Counted from the first letter of the stretch, positions 17,866-26,748 are shown. The stretch is DNA of 64,000 nt from Variovorax sp. V213 (GCF_041154455.1 NZ_AP028665.1:682001-746000), one strand, 5' to 3'. Program-made: numbers and translations. The notes: generated from the sequence alone by a model not told the origin.

Positions 17866-18819
17866 ATGGATGTCTTGTCGGACGTGCTGCGGACCATCCG
17901 CCTGGAGGGCGCGCTGTTCCTGAACGGGGACATGCACGCGCCGTGGTGCTTCAAGGTGCCCAAGGGTACGGACATGGCGCCGCTGCTCAAGCCCGGCGCG
18001 CAGCGCCTGGCCATCTGCCATCTCGTGCTGCAAGGCGAATGCTGGGCCCAGGTCGAAGGCGGGGAGGCGATCCGCGCATACGCGGGCGAAGTGATCGCCG
18101 TGCCGCGCGGCGACCCGCATGTGCTGGGCAGCGGCCTGCACCATGCGGCGGTGGACGTGGCGCATGTGGTGAGTCCGCGCGCCCCCGAACTGGAGCGCAT
18201 CCGCTACGGCGGCGACGGTGACCGCACCGTGCTGGTGTGCAGCTGGTTCGCCTACGAAGGCGATGCGCCCAATCCCGTCATGGCGAACATTCCGCGCCTG
18301 TTCACCACGCCGCTTCGCAGCCGGCCGGCCGGCCCGTGGATCGAGCAGTCCGTCAATTTCGTATTGGCCGATGCCGCTTCGCACACGCCCGGTTCGGAGA
18401 TGGTCGCCGCCAAGGTGGCGGAGGTGTTGTTCGCCGAAGTGCTGCGCGGCTACATCGAAGCCATGCCCGCCAACAACCCTGGCTGGTTGGCGGGCCTGCG
18501 CGACCCCCACGTGAGCCGCTGCCTGGCGCTGATGCACGGCGAGCCCGCGCGCAACTGGACGGTCGATGCGCTGGCGCAGGAAACCCACATCTCGCGCAGC
18601 GTGCTGGCGGACCGCTTCGCCGAACTGGTGGGCGTGCCGCCCATGCAGTACCTGACGCGCTGGCGCATGATCCTGGCCGCCGGCCTGCTGCGCAGGGACC
18701 AGGGCAACCTGGCGCGCATTGCCGAAGACGTCGGCTACGAGTCGGAGGCCGCTTTCAACCGCGCATTCAAGCGCGAGTACGGGGTGTCGCCGGGGGCTTG
18801 GCGGCAGAATGGTGCTTAG
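17866..18819 (+). CDS. AraC-family regulator with N-terminal cupin domain
   Basis: A 317-residue regulator. The first roughly 190 residues are a cupin-type ligand domain (HLVLQGECWAQVEGGE, AVPRGDPHVLGSG); the C-terminal 100 hold two helix-turn-helix motifs (WTVDALAQETHISRSVLADRF and LARIAEDVGYESEAAFNRAFKR, both in the AraC pattern) ending GVSPGAWR. The cupin_6-type AraC group often controls divergent small-molecule detoxification or oxidoreductase genes. The ATG at 17866 is preferred over a GTG six bases earlier because GAGAGG sits at the right distance. It is divergent from the DUF4242 gene. Confidence 0.9.
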   Translation: MDVLSDVLRTIRLEGALFLNGDMHAPWCFKVPKGTDMAPLLKPGAQRLAICHLVLQGECWAQVEGGEAIRAYAGEVIAVPRGDPHVLGSGLHHAAVDVAHVVSPRAPELERIRYGGDGDRTVLVCSWFAYEGDAPNPVMANIPRLFTTPLRSRPAGPWIEQSVNFVLADAASHTPGSEMVAAKVAEVLFAEVLRGYIEAMPANNPGWLAGLRDPHVSRCLALMHGEPARNWTVDALAQETHISRSVLADRFAELVGVPPMQYLTRWRMILAAGLLRRDQGNLARIAEDVGYESEAAFNRAFKREYGVSPGAWRQNGA

Positions 18820-18985
18820 CTGGGTGCAACCGCTTGGGCCACAACCCGTCGAAGTCGAAGGCGCAGAGCCGCGAGACTCGCGGGGCACTGTAAGGGTTTG
18901 CGTTGACAAGATGAGGGTCAAACCCTGTTCCGCAGCGTAGTAAGAGTTGCGTAAGATTCGCGCCCACGCCCCAACCAAGGTACCC

Positions 18986-19444
18986 ATGCTCGACGTCGAC
19001 TTGCCAGCGCCCGCTGCGACCGTTCGCAGCCTTCTTGCCAGCCGCGGGATCGTTCCGGCGCTGGCCTTGCTCAACGATAGGACGTCCTATCGGTTCACGG
19101 CGATCTACAAATTGAACGGCGAGGTGATGCGCGCGGCGCATGCCTTCGACCGCGACTCCGAATACCGCACCTGGCTGAAGGTGGTGCCTCTGGGCAAGAG
19201 CTTCTGCCAGTACGCGCTCGAGCACGGCGAGTTCGTAACCCGCCATGCCTCCGAGGATCAGCGCCTGACGAACCGACCTTATGCCGGCATGGTCGAGTCG
19301 TACTACGGCCGGCTGCTGACGCGAAGATGCGGCACGCCCTATGGCACCTTCATCCATTTCGACTTGGAGTCGCGCAGCATTCCCACAGAGGAAATCCGCT
19401 TCCTGCGCGAGGTGATCCCGCAGTTCATTGACTACTTGGAATGA
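18986..19444 (+). CDS. GAF-like domain protein
   Basis: A 152-residue protein. Central segments such as YRFTAIYKLNGEVMRAAHAFDRDS and YGRLLTRRCGTPYGTFIHFDLES look like a single GAF sensory domain of the kind found in short standalone proteins. No output domain is present. The start at 18986 (MLDVDLPAPAA) has AAGG upstream; an earlier in-frame ATG at 18947 gives a less typical N-terminus. The function is unknown. The first copy of the dispersed repeat lies about 240 bp beyond its stop, in the orientation seen after other plus-strand genes. Confidence 0.7.
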   Translation: MLDVDLPAPAATVRSLLASRGIVPALALLNDRTSYRFTAIYKLNGEVMRAAHAFDRDSEYRTWLKVVPLGKSFCQYALEHGEFVTRHASEDQRLTNRPYAGMVESYYGRLLTRRCGTPYGTFIHFDLESRSIPTEEIRFLREVIPQFIDYLE

Positions 19445-19513
19445 ACAGGCGGCAACAGGGGCCCGCCAAACGAACGACTGGTGTCGAAGCCGAATCCGGC
19501 AGTCGACGTGCAG

Positions 19514-19594
19514 TCAGGGGCTGAACCAGGCGCCCATGCAAATCAACGCCTTGAGTGCAGATTTACCAAGCGCGTTCAAGCGGGTTTTCAACAT
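19514..19594 (-). CDS. Possible 26-residue small protein
   Basis: The frame starts MLKTRLNALGKSALKAL, an amphipathic basic segment unlike the surrounding shadow reading, and ends in a stop after GAWFSP. Only a weak ribosome-binding site (GGGAAA) is seen. It may be a genuine small protein, a truncated one, or chance. No function is proposed. Confidence 0.15.
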   Translation of the reverse strand: MLKTRLNALGKSALKALICMGAWFSP

Positions 19595-19684
19595 AGCTTG
19601 AATTTCCCGGCGGGGTTGAGCACCGTACATTGAATTATTCCCGTCAGCGCGAGGGGTCTGGCTCCGCCGACGGCCCTGGCGTGA

Positions 19685-19748
19685 ACAGCCGTTTTGGGCC
19701 CCTTCGCGACGGCAGCGCGACCGGCGACGGTCGGCCAGGAGCCGACGG
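19685..19748 (+). repeat. Dispersed 3'-linked repeat, extended copy, at the AACS breakpoint
   Basis: It reads CAGCCGTTTTGGGCCCC, then GGCGACGGTCGGCCAGGAG. It is in the orientation that follows plus-strand genes (here the GAF-like gene). It holds a hairpin, CGACCG / CGGTCG with a GCGA loop, and abuts the truncated synthetase. Confidence 0.65.
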
Positions 19749-19771
19749 TCTTCGACGACGGCTTTCCGGCA

Positions 19772-20173
19772 TTCCACCTGGCGCTGGAGCTCGCACCAGC
19801 TCATGGCGCCGGTGCCCGAGGCCTCGCTTTCAAAAACGATCGAGGGCGAGGCGAGGTGGGCGTGGCGGAACACCTGGTCGACCAGGTTGAGCCGGGCGCC
19901 TTCGAACCAGCGGGCGCCCGGCATGTCTTCGCCGGACAGGATGCGTTCATACGGCGTTCGCAACGGAAGCTCGAAGAAGGCCAGAACAGCGCTCCAGAAG
20001 CCCTCCAGGTCGGTCACCGACCATTGCCACAGCGCCTCGTAGTTCTCGAAGCGAAGACCGCGTTCGCGATCCAGCCAGGCCTCGAAGTGCGTGATCAGGG
20101 CCCGTTCCTTGCGGCCGGGCGCAGGCGTCCACAGGGGCGCATCGGGCGCGGCGGACACCGTGTGAAGAGTCAT
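19772..20173 (-). pseudogene. N-terminal fragment of acetoacetyl-CoA synthetase
   Basis: About 134 residues are recognisable: starting MTLHTVSAAP, then HFEAWLDRERGLRFENYEALW, WSVTDLEGFWSAVLAFF and GARLNLVDQVFRH, the N-terminal (ACAS_N) region of acetoacetate--CoA ligase. Normal length is about 650 residues; the AMP-binding core is absent, and homology ends where the dispersed repeat begins. The frame stays open to 19514 with unrelated sequence. The ATG at 20173 is 14 bp after the dimethylformamidase-like gene, so an intact copy was probably the last gene of that operon. It is almost certainly non-functional as a ligase. Confidence 0.75.
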
Positions 20174-20187
20174 TTCTGGATGTGCGG

Positions 20188-22503
20188 TCACGGTGCAGTC
20201 TTGCCGGTGCGGGCTCGCGCGAGGTTCGTGGGCGCCACGCCGAAACGATGCAGCACGTTGCCGAGCAGTTTTCCGAAGAGCGGGTCGCTGCCAATCACCC
20301 AGGCCGCGCCGACGGCGCCTGCATGAAACACGCGCCCGCCCTGCGGTCGCTCCCAATAGATCATTTCGGCCGAAAGTCCGTCGAGCGATTCGGTGAGCCT
20401 CGAGTAGTAGTCGAGGTAGGCGTCCAGCTTGCCCGGGACGCGCCGGATGCCCTTGGCGATGACTTCGATGCCCTCTTGCGCGACGGGCAGGGAAGCACCC
20501 GGGGGGCGGCGCTTCGTCATCTTCGCGAGGGTCGAGAGGGTCAGGTCCCACTCGTGACCGATGGCACGCGGCAGCCCGCCGCCGGGCGCGTGGCCGAAGG
20601 TTTCGCCCTTGCCGAGGCCCAGCGGCTGCGGCTCGTTGAAGAGCGCATGCGCCGGCAGCTCGACGTGGTAGACGCCGAAGTCGTCGCCGTCTGCGAAGGC
20701 CCAGCCCGCGGTTTCGAGGCCGATGATGTCGGCGGCCGGTCGGCCCGATGCCTTGAGCCTTCCGCCGCGCGCCCAGTCCTGGCTGTGGTACTGCTCGCCG
20801 AACGCGCCTGCCGGCGGGCCGACGGGTGGCCTGGCGTCGTCGTGATCGGGCCCGTTCACCTTCCGCTGCTCCATGACGGTGAAGTCCTCGTCGTAGCTCA
20901 CGCGCAGGTACATGGTGTTGCCCGAGAGCACGATCGTACTGCCGCCACGCTTCAGGAAATCGTCCAGCCCCTCCACGCCGGGCAGCGACCAGTATTCGCT
21001 GTGGCCGTTGATGAAGACGGTCTTGTAGCGCGCGAGCAGAGACGGGTCGCGGTGCAGGTCGATGTCGCCGATCACGTCGTAGTCGTAGCCCTGCTTCTCG
21101 AGCCACACGTGCAGGTGGCGTTCGAGCCGCGTCCACTGGCTGAAGCCGCTCGCGGCCGGATCGTAGAGTGCATTGGGGCTGGCATTGGGCCAGGGCATGC
21201 GCAGGCCGACCTGGTAGCAGGGCTGGCCGTGGCGGTGGTAGACGTAGCTGCTGTAGGCCGGCGCTTCGGGATGGCTGTTCTCCAGCCCCTCCGAACGGCG
21301 CGGCCACACCGGATCGTCGATCACGTTTTTCGCGAACGGCGTGGTGGCGTAGGCGAGCCAGCTGTTGACGGCGCACAGCACGAGAATCGGGGCCGGCGAC
21401 ACGTGCGCGGGCTTGCGCACGATGAAGGTGATGTCGTAGTCCGCCTTGCGGCCTTCGATGTCGAAGCGCGCGCGGCCGACGTACACGCCCGACCTGGCGT
21501 CTTCCGGAACGCGAAATTCGTGCACCGCGTCCCAGCGGCAGTCGTAGAGATCATCGCCGGCAAAACGCAGGCCGTGCCCGCGCGTCGGATCGTGGAGCGG
21601 GTCGTAAGGCGATTCGTCTTCTTCGCAGTGGCCGACCTTGCCGGGCTCGAAGGCCGGCCCGACGATCATCCAGGTCGCGTGGTTGACGATGCGGCCCGTG
21701 CGTTGATGCCCGCTGGCATCGGCCACCTGCGAGCCGCGTTCTTCCCGCAGCGGCCAGCAGGCGAGTAGCGAGCGGCCCGTCGCGATCTGCAATCCGCGTT
21801 GTTCGCGGCGTGCGGTAATTTCGTGGCTCGACAGCGCCCGGTCGTACAACGCCGGCATGACGAGGTCGGCTTCGAGGAACAGGTCGGCCTGGCCGTCGAT
21901 GGCGCTTGCGCCGAGCCGCAGCGGCGCGGCTGCGGGCTCGACGGCCTGCAGCGCGGGCCACTCCGCCACGCACACCCCATCGATGCAGAGCGTCGCAAAC
22001 TCGCCGTTCCACGTGGCGGCAATGTGCTGCCAACGACGCGTCACGAGCCGGCCGTGCGATGGCGCGGCGTTGTCTCCCAGGTGGAACGACAGTGCGCCGC
22101 CTGGTTCGATGAAGAGCGCAAAGCCGCGGTGCGCGGGGTCGTCGTGCTGGCTGACGATGGTCTGCCTGACATCGACCGTCCAGGGCTTGATCCAGCATTC
22201 GAAGCTCAACCCGCGCAGCGGCAGGCCGGCCGGCAAGCCGCGTTCGACATGCACGTAGGAGCCGGGGTGGATCGGCTGGACGCGCGCCTGATGCGGCGCG
22301 AACGCTTCGAGCGCCACATCGTCGCTGCGTCCTTCGACGTCGCTGCCCAGCCGGCAGACCGCGAACTCGTAAGGCACGTCGCTGCTGACGTGGAAGCGGA
22401 TGAGATCGCCCGCCGCCACGGTCTTGGCATCGGCGTAGCCGTGGAGGCCTGGCAGTTGCAGCGGTTTGTGCGGCGGGATCGGGTGCGGGGCGGTCGCTGT
22501 CAT
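20188..22503 (-). CDS. N,N-dimethylformamidase large-subunit-like protein
   Basis: A 771-residue protein, close in length to the DMFase large subunit (about 760). A LamG/concanavalin-like domain (about 95-240, GLSFECWIKPW and RRWQHIAATWNGE) is followed by the amidase catalytic region. The characterised enzyme binds iron through two tyrosines and a glutamate; candidates here are Tyr385 (SWLAYATTP), Tyr422 (SSYVYHRHG) and Glu503 (NGHSEYWSLPG), by recalled numbering. It would hydrolyse a dimethylformamide-like N-alkyl amide. No gene for the small subunit is seen in the window. Its ATG overlaps the stop of the upstream Bug receptor gene, so translation is coupled. Confidence 0.8.
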   Translation of the reverse strand: MTATAPHPIPPHKPLQLPGLHGYADAKTVAAGDLIRFHVSSDVPYEFAVCRLGSDVEGRSDDVALEAFAPHQARVQPIHPGSYVHVERGLPAGLPLRGLSFECWIKPWTVDVRQTIVSQHDDPAHRGFALFIEPGGALSFHLGDNAAPSHGRLVTRRWQHIAATWNGEFATLCIDGVCVAEWPALQAVEPAAAPLRLGASAIDGQADLFLEADLVMPALYDRALSSHEITARREQRGLQIATGRSLLACWPLREERGSQVADASGHQRTGRIVNHATWMIVGPAFEPGKVGHCEEDESPYDPLHDPTRGHGLRFAGDDLYDCRWDAVHEFRVPEDARSGVYVGRARFDIEGRKADYDITFIVRKPAHVSPAPILVLCAVNSWLAYATTPFAKNVIDDPVWPRRSEGLENSHPEAPAYSSYVYHRHGQPCYQVGLRMPWPNASPNALYDPAASGFSQWTRLERHLHVWLEKQGYDYDVIGDIDLHRDPSLLARYKTVFINGHSEYWSLPGVEGLDDFLKRGGSTIVLSGNTMYLRVSYDEDFTVMEQRKVNGPDHDDARPPVGPPAGAFGEQYHSQDWARGGRLKASGRPAADIIGLETAGWAFADGDDFGVYHVELPAHALFNEPQPLGLGKGETFGHAPGGGLPRAIGHEWDLTLSTLAKMTKRRPPGASLPVAQEGIEVIAKGIRRVPGKLDAYLDYYSRLTESLDGLSAEMIYWERPQGGRVFHAGAVGAAWVIGSDPLFGKLLGNVLHRFGVAPTNLARARTGKTAP

Positions 22504-23477
22504 TCCGACGTGAAGCCCGAGGCCTTCACCACCGGTCCCCAGCGCCTGATGTCGTCGGCGATGAGGGCCGAGAGTTCTTCGGGCGTGCTCGGATTCGGAT
22601 CGCTGCTGAGCTTGAGCAGCCGTTCCTGCACGTCCTTGTTGGCAAGTGCCTTGCCGAGTGCCGCATGCAGCTGATCGACGATCGGCCGCGGCGTGCCGGC
22701 CGGCACGAAGAGGCCGGTCCATTCCAGGTTGTCGAAGTGCGGCTGGCCGAGTTCCTTGAGCGTCGGCACGTCGGGCAGCAATGCGGCACGTTTGGTGCCA
22801 TTCACCGCCAGCACCTTGAGCTTGCCCGACTGCTGGTGCGCGACGAGATCGGCAATGGGCATGATGCCGGCCGAGATCTGGTTGCCGAGCAGGTCCTGCA
22901 CCAGCGGCGCGGCGCCCCGGTAGGGCGCGGCCACGAGGCCGGCCTTGGCGTCGCTGCCGAGCCGGTAGCCCATGAACTGCGCGACGCTGCCCGGTGCGGG
23001 CACGCCGTAGTTCGCCTTCTTCGGGTCCTTGGCGGCGATGTCGAGCCATTGCTTCACATCCTTGGCCGGCAGCTCCGCGGGCACCGCGATGCCTACGTAG
23101 AAGCTAGCTATGCGGCCGACGGGCTTGAAGTCCTTGACAGGGTCGTAGCGCACCGACTTCGTGGTGAGCGGCAGCATGACCATCATGTGCATGTTGGCGA
23201 GCAGCACGGTGAGCCCGTCCGCTGGCGCCGTGCGAACGTAGTCGGCCGCGATCGCGCCGCCTGCGCCGGTGCGGTTGTCCACGACAACCGTCGTGCCGAG
23301 TTCAGCGGCCAGCTTGTCGGCGAGCGTGCGCGCCTGCACGTCGGCCGAGCCACCCGCCGGGTAGCCGACGATGAGTTTCAGCGGACCGTGCGCGGTGTTG
23401 ATCTGTGCCGCGGCCGCGGCGGCGAAGGCCAATGCGGTGCAGGCGAGCGCGGCCTTGAGAGTGGACGAGAGCTTCAT
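22500..23477 (-). CDS. Bug-family TTT receptor
   Basis: A 325-residue periplasmic solute receptor with a clear signal peptide (MKLSSTLKAALACTALAFA, cleavage near AAA-QINT). Bug motifs are LIVGYPAGGSADVQARTLA, VDNRTGAGGAIAADYV and APYRGAAPLVQDLLG. It lies between a class III aminotransferase (50 bp upstream) and the amidase-like gene (4-bp overlap downstream), so its ligand is probably the operon substrate or a carboxylate derived from it. No TctA or TctB permease gene is nearby. AGGAAAG precedes the start. Confidence 0.92.
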   Translation of the reverse strand: MKLSSTLKAALACTALAFAAAAAAQINTAHGPLKLIVGYPAGGSADVQARTLADKLAAELGTTVVVDNRTGAGGAIAADYVRTAPADGLTVLLANMHMMVMLPLTTKSVRYDPVKDFKPVGRIASFYVGIAVPAELPAKDVKQWLDIAAKDPKKANYGVPAPGSVAQFMGYRLGSDAKAGLVAAPYRGAAPLVQDLLGNQISAGIMPIADLVAHQQSGKLKVLAVNGTKRAALLPDVPTLKELGQPHFDNLEWTGLFVPAGTPRPIVDQLHAALGKALANKDVQERLLKLSSDPNPSTPEELSALIADDIRRWGPVVKASGFTSE

Positions 23478-23527
23478 CGGAGGCTTTCCTGGGTGGTGGG
23501 GTTGCGAGATCGGTGCGGTCGCCGGGT

Positions 23528-24937
23528 TCAGCGTGCGAGGCCCTTGCGCGCGACCTCGTCGGCGAGATCGGCGAGCGACTTTTCGAGCAGGCCGGCCAAC
23601 TCGTCGATCTCCGCTTCGGTGATCGTGAGCGGCGGCGTGATCATCTGGAAATCCCCGAAGGCGCCGAGGTTGGCCCGGCGGTTGTAGAGCGCGATGCCAT
23701 GCTTCAAGCCGTGCTCGGTCAGCCGCGCGGGCGCGTTGAAAGCGACCGGCAGCTGGCTGCGCGTGGCCTTGTCCGAGACGATCTCGATGGCCGTGAGCAG
23801 GCCCTTGCCGCGCACGTCGCCGACGATCGGCGATCGCGATGCGATGTCGCGCAGGCGTGCCATCAGCAGTTCGCCCATGTCGCGTGCGCGCGTCACGAGG
23901 TCTTGCCGCACGACCTCGTCGACCACCGCGCGTGCAACCGCACACGACAGCGGATTCGTGAAGTAGGTATGGCCGTGCACGAAGCCGCCGGCACCCGCGA
24001 TCGCATCGACCATCCGGTTCGGTGCGAGCAGGCAACCGAGCGGGGTGTATCCGGCGGCCAGGCCCTTGGCGAGCGTCACGAGGTCCGGGCGCGCGCCCTC
24101 CCAGTGGTGCGCGGCCAGGAAGGCGCCGGTGCGGCCGGCGCCGCTCATGATCTCGTCGAAGATCACCAGCACGCCGTGGCGGTCGCAGATCTCGCGCACG
24201 CGCCGGAAGTAGGCGCCCGAGGAAACCACCGCACCGGTCGAGAGACCGCCGATGGGCTCGAGGATGAACGCCAGCACCGTGTCCGGACCCTCGCGCAGGA
24301 TGGTCTGTTCGAGCGCGTCGGCGCATGCCTGCTCGTGCGACTCGACGGTGTGGCCCTCGGGGATGCGGTACGACAAGGGCGCCGGCACCTTGGGCATGGC
24401 GCGGACCATCGGACCATACAGGCCGAGCGTGTTGGCATCGCCCGTGACCGCCAGCGCGCCGAGCGTCGAGCCGTGGTAGCTCGGATCGCGCGAGATCACC
24501 TTCGAGCGGCTGCCCTGGCCGGTCACGACCGCGTACTGGCGCGCGAGCTTGATCGCAGCCTCGTTGGCCTCCGAGCCGCCCGACACGAAGAAGGCGCGGT
24601 CGAAGCCTTCGCCTGCGAGTTCGCAGACGCTGTCGGCCAGCGCAATGTTGTGCTCGCTCTCGAAAAAGCGCGGGTATGCAAAGGTCACTTTCGATGCCTG
24701 CTCGGCCATCGCGGCCAGCACGCGCGGGTTGCCGTGGCCTATGTTCGCGACGACGGCGCCGGCGGTTGCATCGAGGTAGCGCTTGCCGTTCGCATCCCAC
24801 AGAAAGATGCCTTCGCCGCGCGCGACTTGCGGCGGGCGGGCCGACCCCTTGGGGGCGTAGAAGCCGAGGACAGAGCCGCCCTTGGGCTCGTCGCCAATCC
24901 GGGCGATGCCGGCCGCGTTGGAATTCGAGGTGTTCAT
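23528..24937 (-). CDS. Class III PLP-dependent aminotransferase
   Basis: A 469-residue omega-aminotransferase family enzyme, cytoplasmic. Visible features are FFVSGGSEANEAAIKLARQY (cofactor phosphate region), VLVIFDEIMSGAGRTG (the aspartate binding the pyridine nitrogen), and the PLP lysine in LVTLAKGLAAGYTPLG. It first gene of an operon with a Bug receptor and the amidase-like protein, suggesting that an amine or amino acid is processed. The start at 24937 (MNTSNSNAAG) is the first with a sensible spacing from the divergent LysR gene; the ribosome-binding site is weak. The substrate cannot be deduced. Confidence 0.9.
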   Translation of the reverse strand: MNTSNSNAAGIARIGDEPKGGSVLGFYAPKGSARPPQVARGEGIFLWDANGKRYLDATAGAVVANIGHGNPRVLAAMAEQASKVTFAYPRFFESEHNIALADSVCELAGEGFDRAFFVSGGSEANEAAIKLARQYAVVTGQGSRSKVISRDPSYHGSTLGALAVTGDANTLGLYGPMVRAMPKVPAPLSYRIPEGHTVESHEQACADALEQTILREGPDTVLAFILEPIGGLSTGAVVSSGAYFRRVREICDRHGVLVIFDEIMSGAGRTGAFLAAHHWEGARPDLVTLAKGLAAGYTPLGCLLAPNRMVDAIAGAGGFVHGHTYFTNPLSCAVARAVVDEVVRQDLVTRARDMGELLMARLRDIASRSPIVGDVRGKGLLTAIEIVSDKATRSQLPVAFNAPARLTEHGLKHGIALYNRRANLGAFGDFQMITPPLTITEAEIDELAGLLEKSLADLADEVARKGLAR

Positions 24938-24995
24938 GCCCCGACGATACAAATCGCGCTCACTTTGCGGTAGACGCATGGAGTGATGAAGTGTT

Positions 24996-25010
24996 ATACG
25001 TTCGCCGTAT
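24996..25010. promoter_or_regulatory. LysR box overlapping the divergent regulator start
   Basis: ATACG-TTCGC-CGTAT is a perfect dyad containing T-N11-A, the usual LysR target. It overlaps the regulator's ATG at 25009. On the minus strand CGTATAAC inside it offers a -10-like TATAAC for the aminotransferase operon. Confidence 0.6.
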
Positions 25011-25926
25011 GAAGCATGTACATGATCGGCTCGACCTGCTCGACACGTTCCAGAAGATCGGCGAGAGCGGATCGCTCAGCAAGGCAGCGCGGCTGCTGGG
25101 CACGACGCAGCCCACGGTCAGCCGGCGGCTGCTCGAACTGGAGCGGCTGCTCGGCTGCAAGCTGGCGCTGCGCACCACCGCGAGCTTTTCGCTCACCGAC
25201 GAAGGGCGCTCGCTGCTCGTCGAGGCGCGCGACCTCGGCGACCGCTGGTCAGGCCTGTCGCAACGCCTGAAGGGCGGACAAAGCCAGCCTGAAGGCACGC
25301 TGCGCGTGATCGGGCCTTCGGGGTACGGGACGGGCTTCCTGACCGATGCCGTGACCGACCTGCGCGCGGCACATCCCGCGCTGCGCGTCGAACTCACGTT
25401 GACCGATCGGGTGCTCGACCTGACTGCCTGGGGAGCGGACTGCTGGGTCTGCGTGGGAGAAGTGCGTGATCCTGGATTGGTGAGTCGCAAGCTCGGCACG
25501 ATGGAACGCGTGCTGATCGCCACGCCCGAATTGCTCAAGAAGCTGGGGCCCGTCAGCATCGCGCGTCTTGCGCAGTTGCCTTGCGTCGGGCTCGTGCCCT
25601 ACGTGAGCGGCAACGTGCGCATGCTGGATCGATCGGGCCGCCCCCGCATGGTGATGCTCGACACGCCGATCCAGACCGACAGCCTGTTGTCGAGCTACCG
25701 CGCGATCCTCAACGGAGCCGGGATCGGCGCGGCGGCCCCCTGGATGTGCCAGGAAGACCTCAAGACCGGTCGGGTGCAACGGGTGCTGGCGAACTGGTGG
25801 CTCGAACCCATCGCCATTCATGTCGCGCTGCCTCCGGGCATCTACCGTCCCGCGCGCGTGACGGCTTTCATCCAAGCGCTCAAGGCGCGGATGTTTGCCC
25901 TTTCCGGATTCAAGCCATCGCACTAA
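25009..25926 (+). CDS. LysR-family regulator
   Basis: A 305-residue LysR protein: N-terminal HTH with SLSKAARLLGTTQPTVSRRLLELERLLG (about 20-46), then a regulatory domain. It is transcribed divergently from the aminotransferase/Bug/amidase operon with only 71 bp between start codons, so it most likely controls that operon and itself. Starting at 25009 (MKHVHDRLDLLDTF) matches the family's usual distance to the HTH; longer upstream frames are antisense shadow. The start codon lies within a LysR box, which suggests tight autorepression. Confidence 0.92.
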   Translation: MKHVHDRLDLLDTFQKIGESGSLSKAARLLGTTQPTVSRRLLELERLLGCKLALRTTASFSLTDEGRSLLVEARDLGDRWSGLSQRLKGGQSQPEGTLRVIGPSGYGTGFLTDAVTDLRAAHPALRVELTLTDRVLDLTAWGADCWVCVGEVRDPGLVSRKLGTMERVLIATPELLKKLGPVSIARLAQLPCVGLVPYVSGNVRMLDRSGRPRMVMLDTPIQTDSLLSSYRAILNGAGIGAAAPWMCQEDLKTGRVQRVLANWWLEPIAIHVALPPGIYRPARVTAFIQALKARMFALSGFKPSH

Positions 25927-26239
25927 GAAAAGCAAACCACCAAGACGTACCCAATGGCCCTTGCATTCCGAGGCCAAAGTACCGCTACGTTTCATATCCG
26001 AGGGACCGCTCCCTTGCACTGAGCTCGTCAAAAAGCGCACAAGGTTGCCCGACAGGCGCTTCGCCGCATTTCGTCAAGATCGGGAGAAGAGGTCGTCCGA
26101 TCGTTGAACGACAGTTTTTCGGGAGACAATTTTGGCGGCTGAATGTCGACAGTGGGCCCAAAGCTCCTGCCGTCGCAAGCGGCTACGGTCGGCCAGGACC
26201 GGACCTTCGCTGCGGTCGCCGAATGAACTACTGCCATCC
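25927..26239. other. Gene-free gap after the LysR gene
   Basis: 313 bp with no supported gene. Its second half carries an extended copy of the dispersed repeat (26153-26206); the first half shows nothing recognisable. Confidence 0.6.
26153..26206 (+). repeat. Dispersed 3'-linked repeat, extended copy
   Basis: Begins with GGGCCCAAAGCTCC and runs through GGCTACGGTCGGCCAGGA to CCGGACC. TCCTG-CCG can pair with CGGCCAGGA leaving one bulged base. It follows the LysR gene and precedes the GNAT gene, both plus strand. Confidence 0.75.
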
Positions 26240-26731
26240 ATGAACATCCAGGAAGCGCGCCCCTCCGATGCGCCAATGATTGCCTCCGTCCTGCAAGAGG
26301 CAGCCGAGTGGCTCGCCAGCGACGGTAGGCCGCTTTGGTCGGCAACCGAGATTGGCCTCGAACGCGTCCTGCGAGACGTGAGCAATGGTCTCTTCCACAT
26401 TGCCCGTCAGGACGAGCAACTGGCTGGCGTCATGAAGTTCGAGTTGGAGGACGCCTATTTTTGGCCCGAGGTCCTGCCGTGCACCTCGGCTTTTGTTCAC
26501 AAGCTCGCCGTACGCCGAGCGTGGGCGAAGAAGGGCGTCTCGACCGCGCTGCTGTCATATGCCCGAACTCGGGCTCAGCAGCTTGGACGTGATCACCTTC
26601 GCCTGGACTGCGTTGCGGACCGCCAAGGGTTGCGGAATCTTTATGAAGGCTTCGGCTTCGCCCTGCACAGCGTCGTTCGGATAGGGGCCTCTTCGTATGC
26701 GCGGTATGAACTCTCGACGGCAACCCTGTAG
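26240..26731 (+). CDS. GNAT-family N-acetyltransferase
   Basis: A 163-residue acetyl-CoA-dependent acetyltransferase. The order of elements is MNIQEARPSDAPMIASVLQEAAEWL, a beta hairpin GVMKFELEDAYFW, then VHKLAVRRAWAKKGVSTALL, the acetyl-CoA pyrophosphate loop (R-x-x-G/A-x-x-x-A pattern, about 92-104), and DCVADRQGLRNLYEGFGF near the C-terminus. The substrate is unknown. It is the first single-gene module of the accessory zone, with dispersed repeats before and 17 bp after it. The start at 26240 gives the standard GNAT N-terminus. Confidence 0.85.
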   Translation: MNIQEARPSDAPMIASVLQEAAEWLASDGRPLWSATEIGLERVLRDVSNGLFHIARQDEQLAGVMKFELEDAYFWPEVLPCTSAFVHKLAVRRAWAKKGVSTALLSYARTRAQQLGRDHLRLDCVADRQGLRNLYEGFGFALHSVVRIGASSYARYELSTATL

Positions 26732-26748
26732 GGACTAAGGCGTCGACG

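Larger units (their letters stand above)
19445..19771. other. Gene-poor stretch with one repeat copy
   Basis: No convincing full gene. It contains the dispersed repeat at 19685-19748 and a possible 26-codon minus-strand frame at 19514-19594. It borders the broken 3' end of the acetoacetyl-CoA synthetase fragment. Confidence 0.6.
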
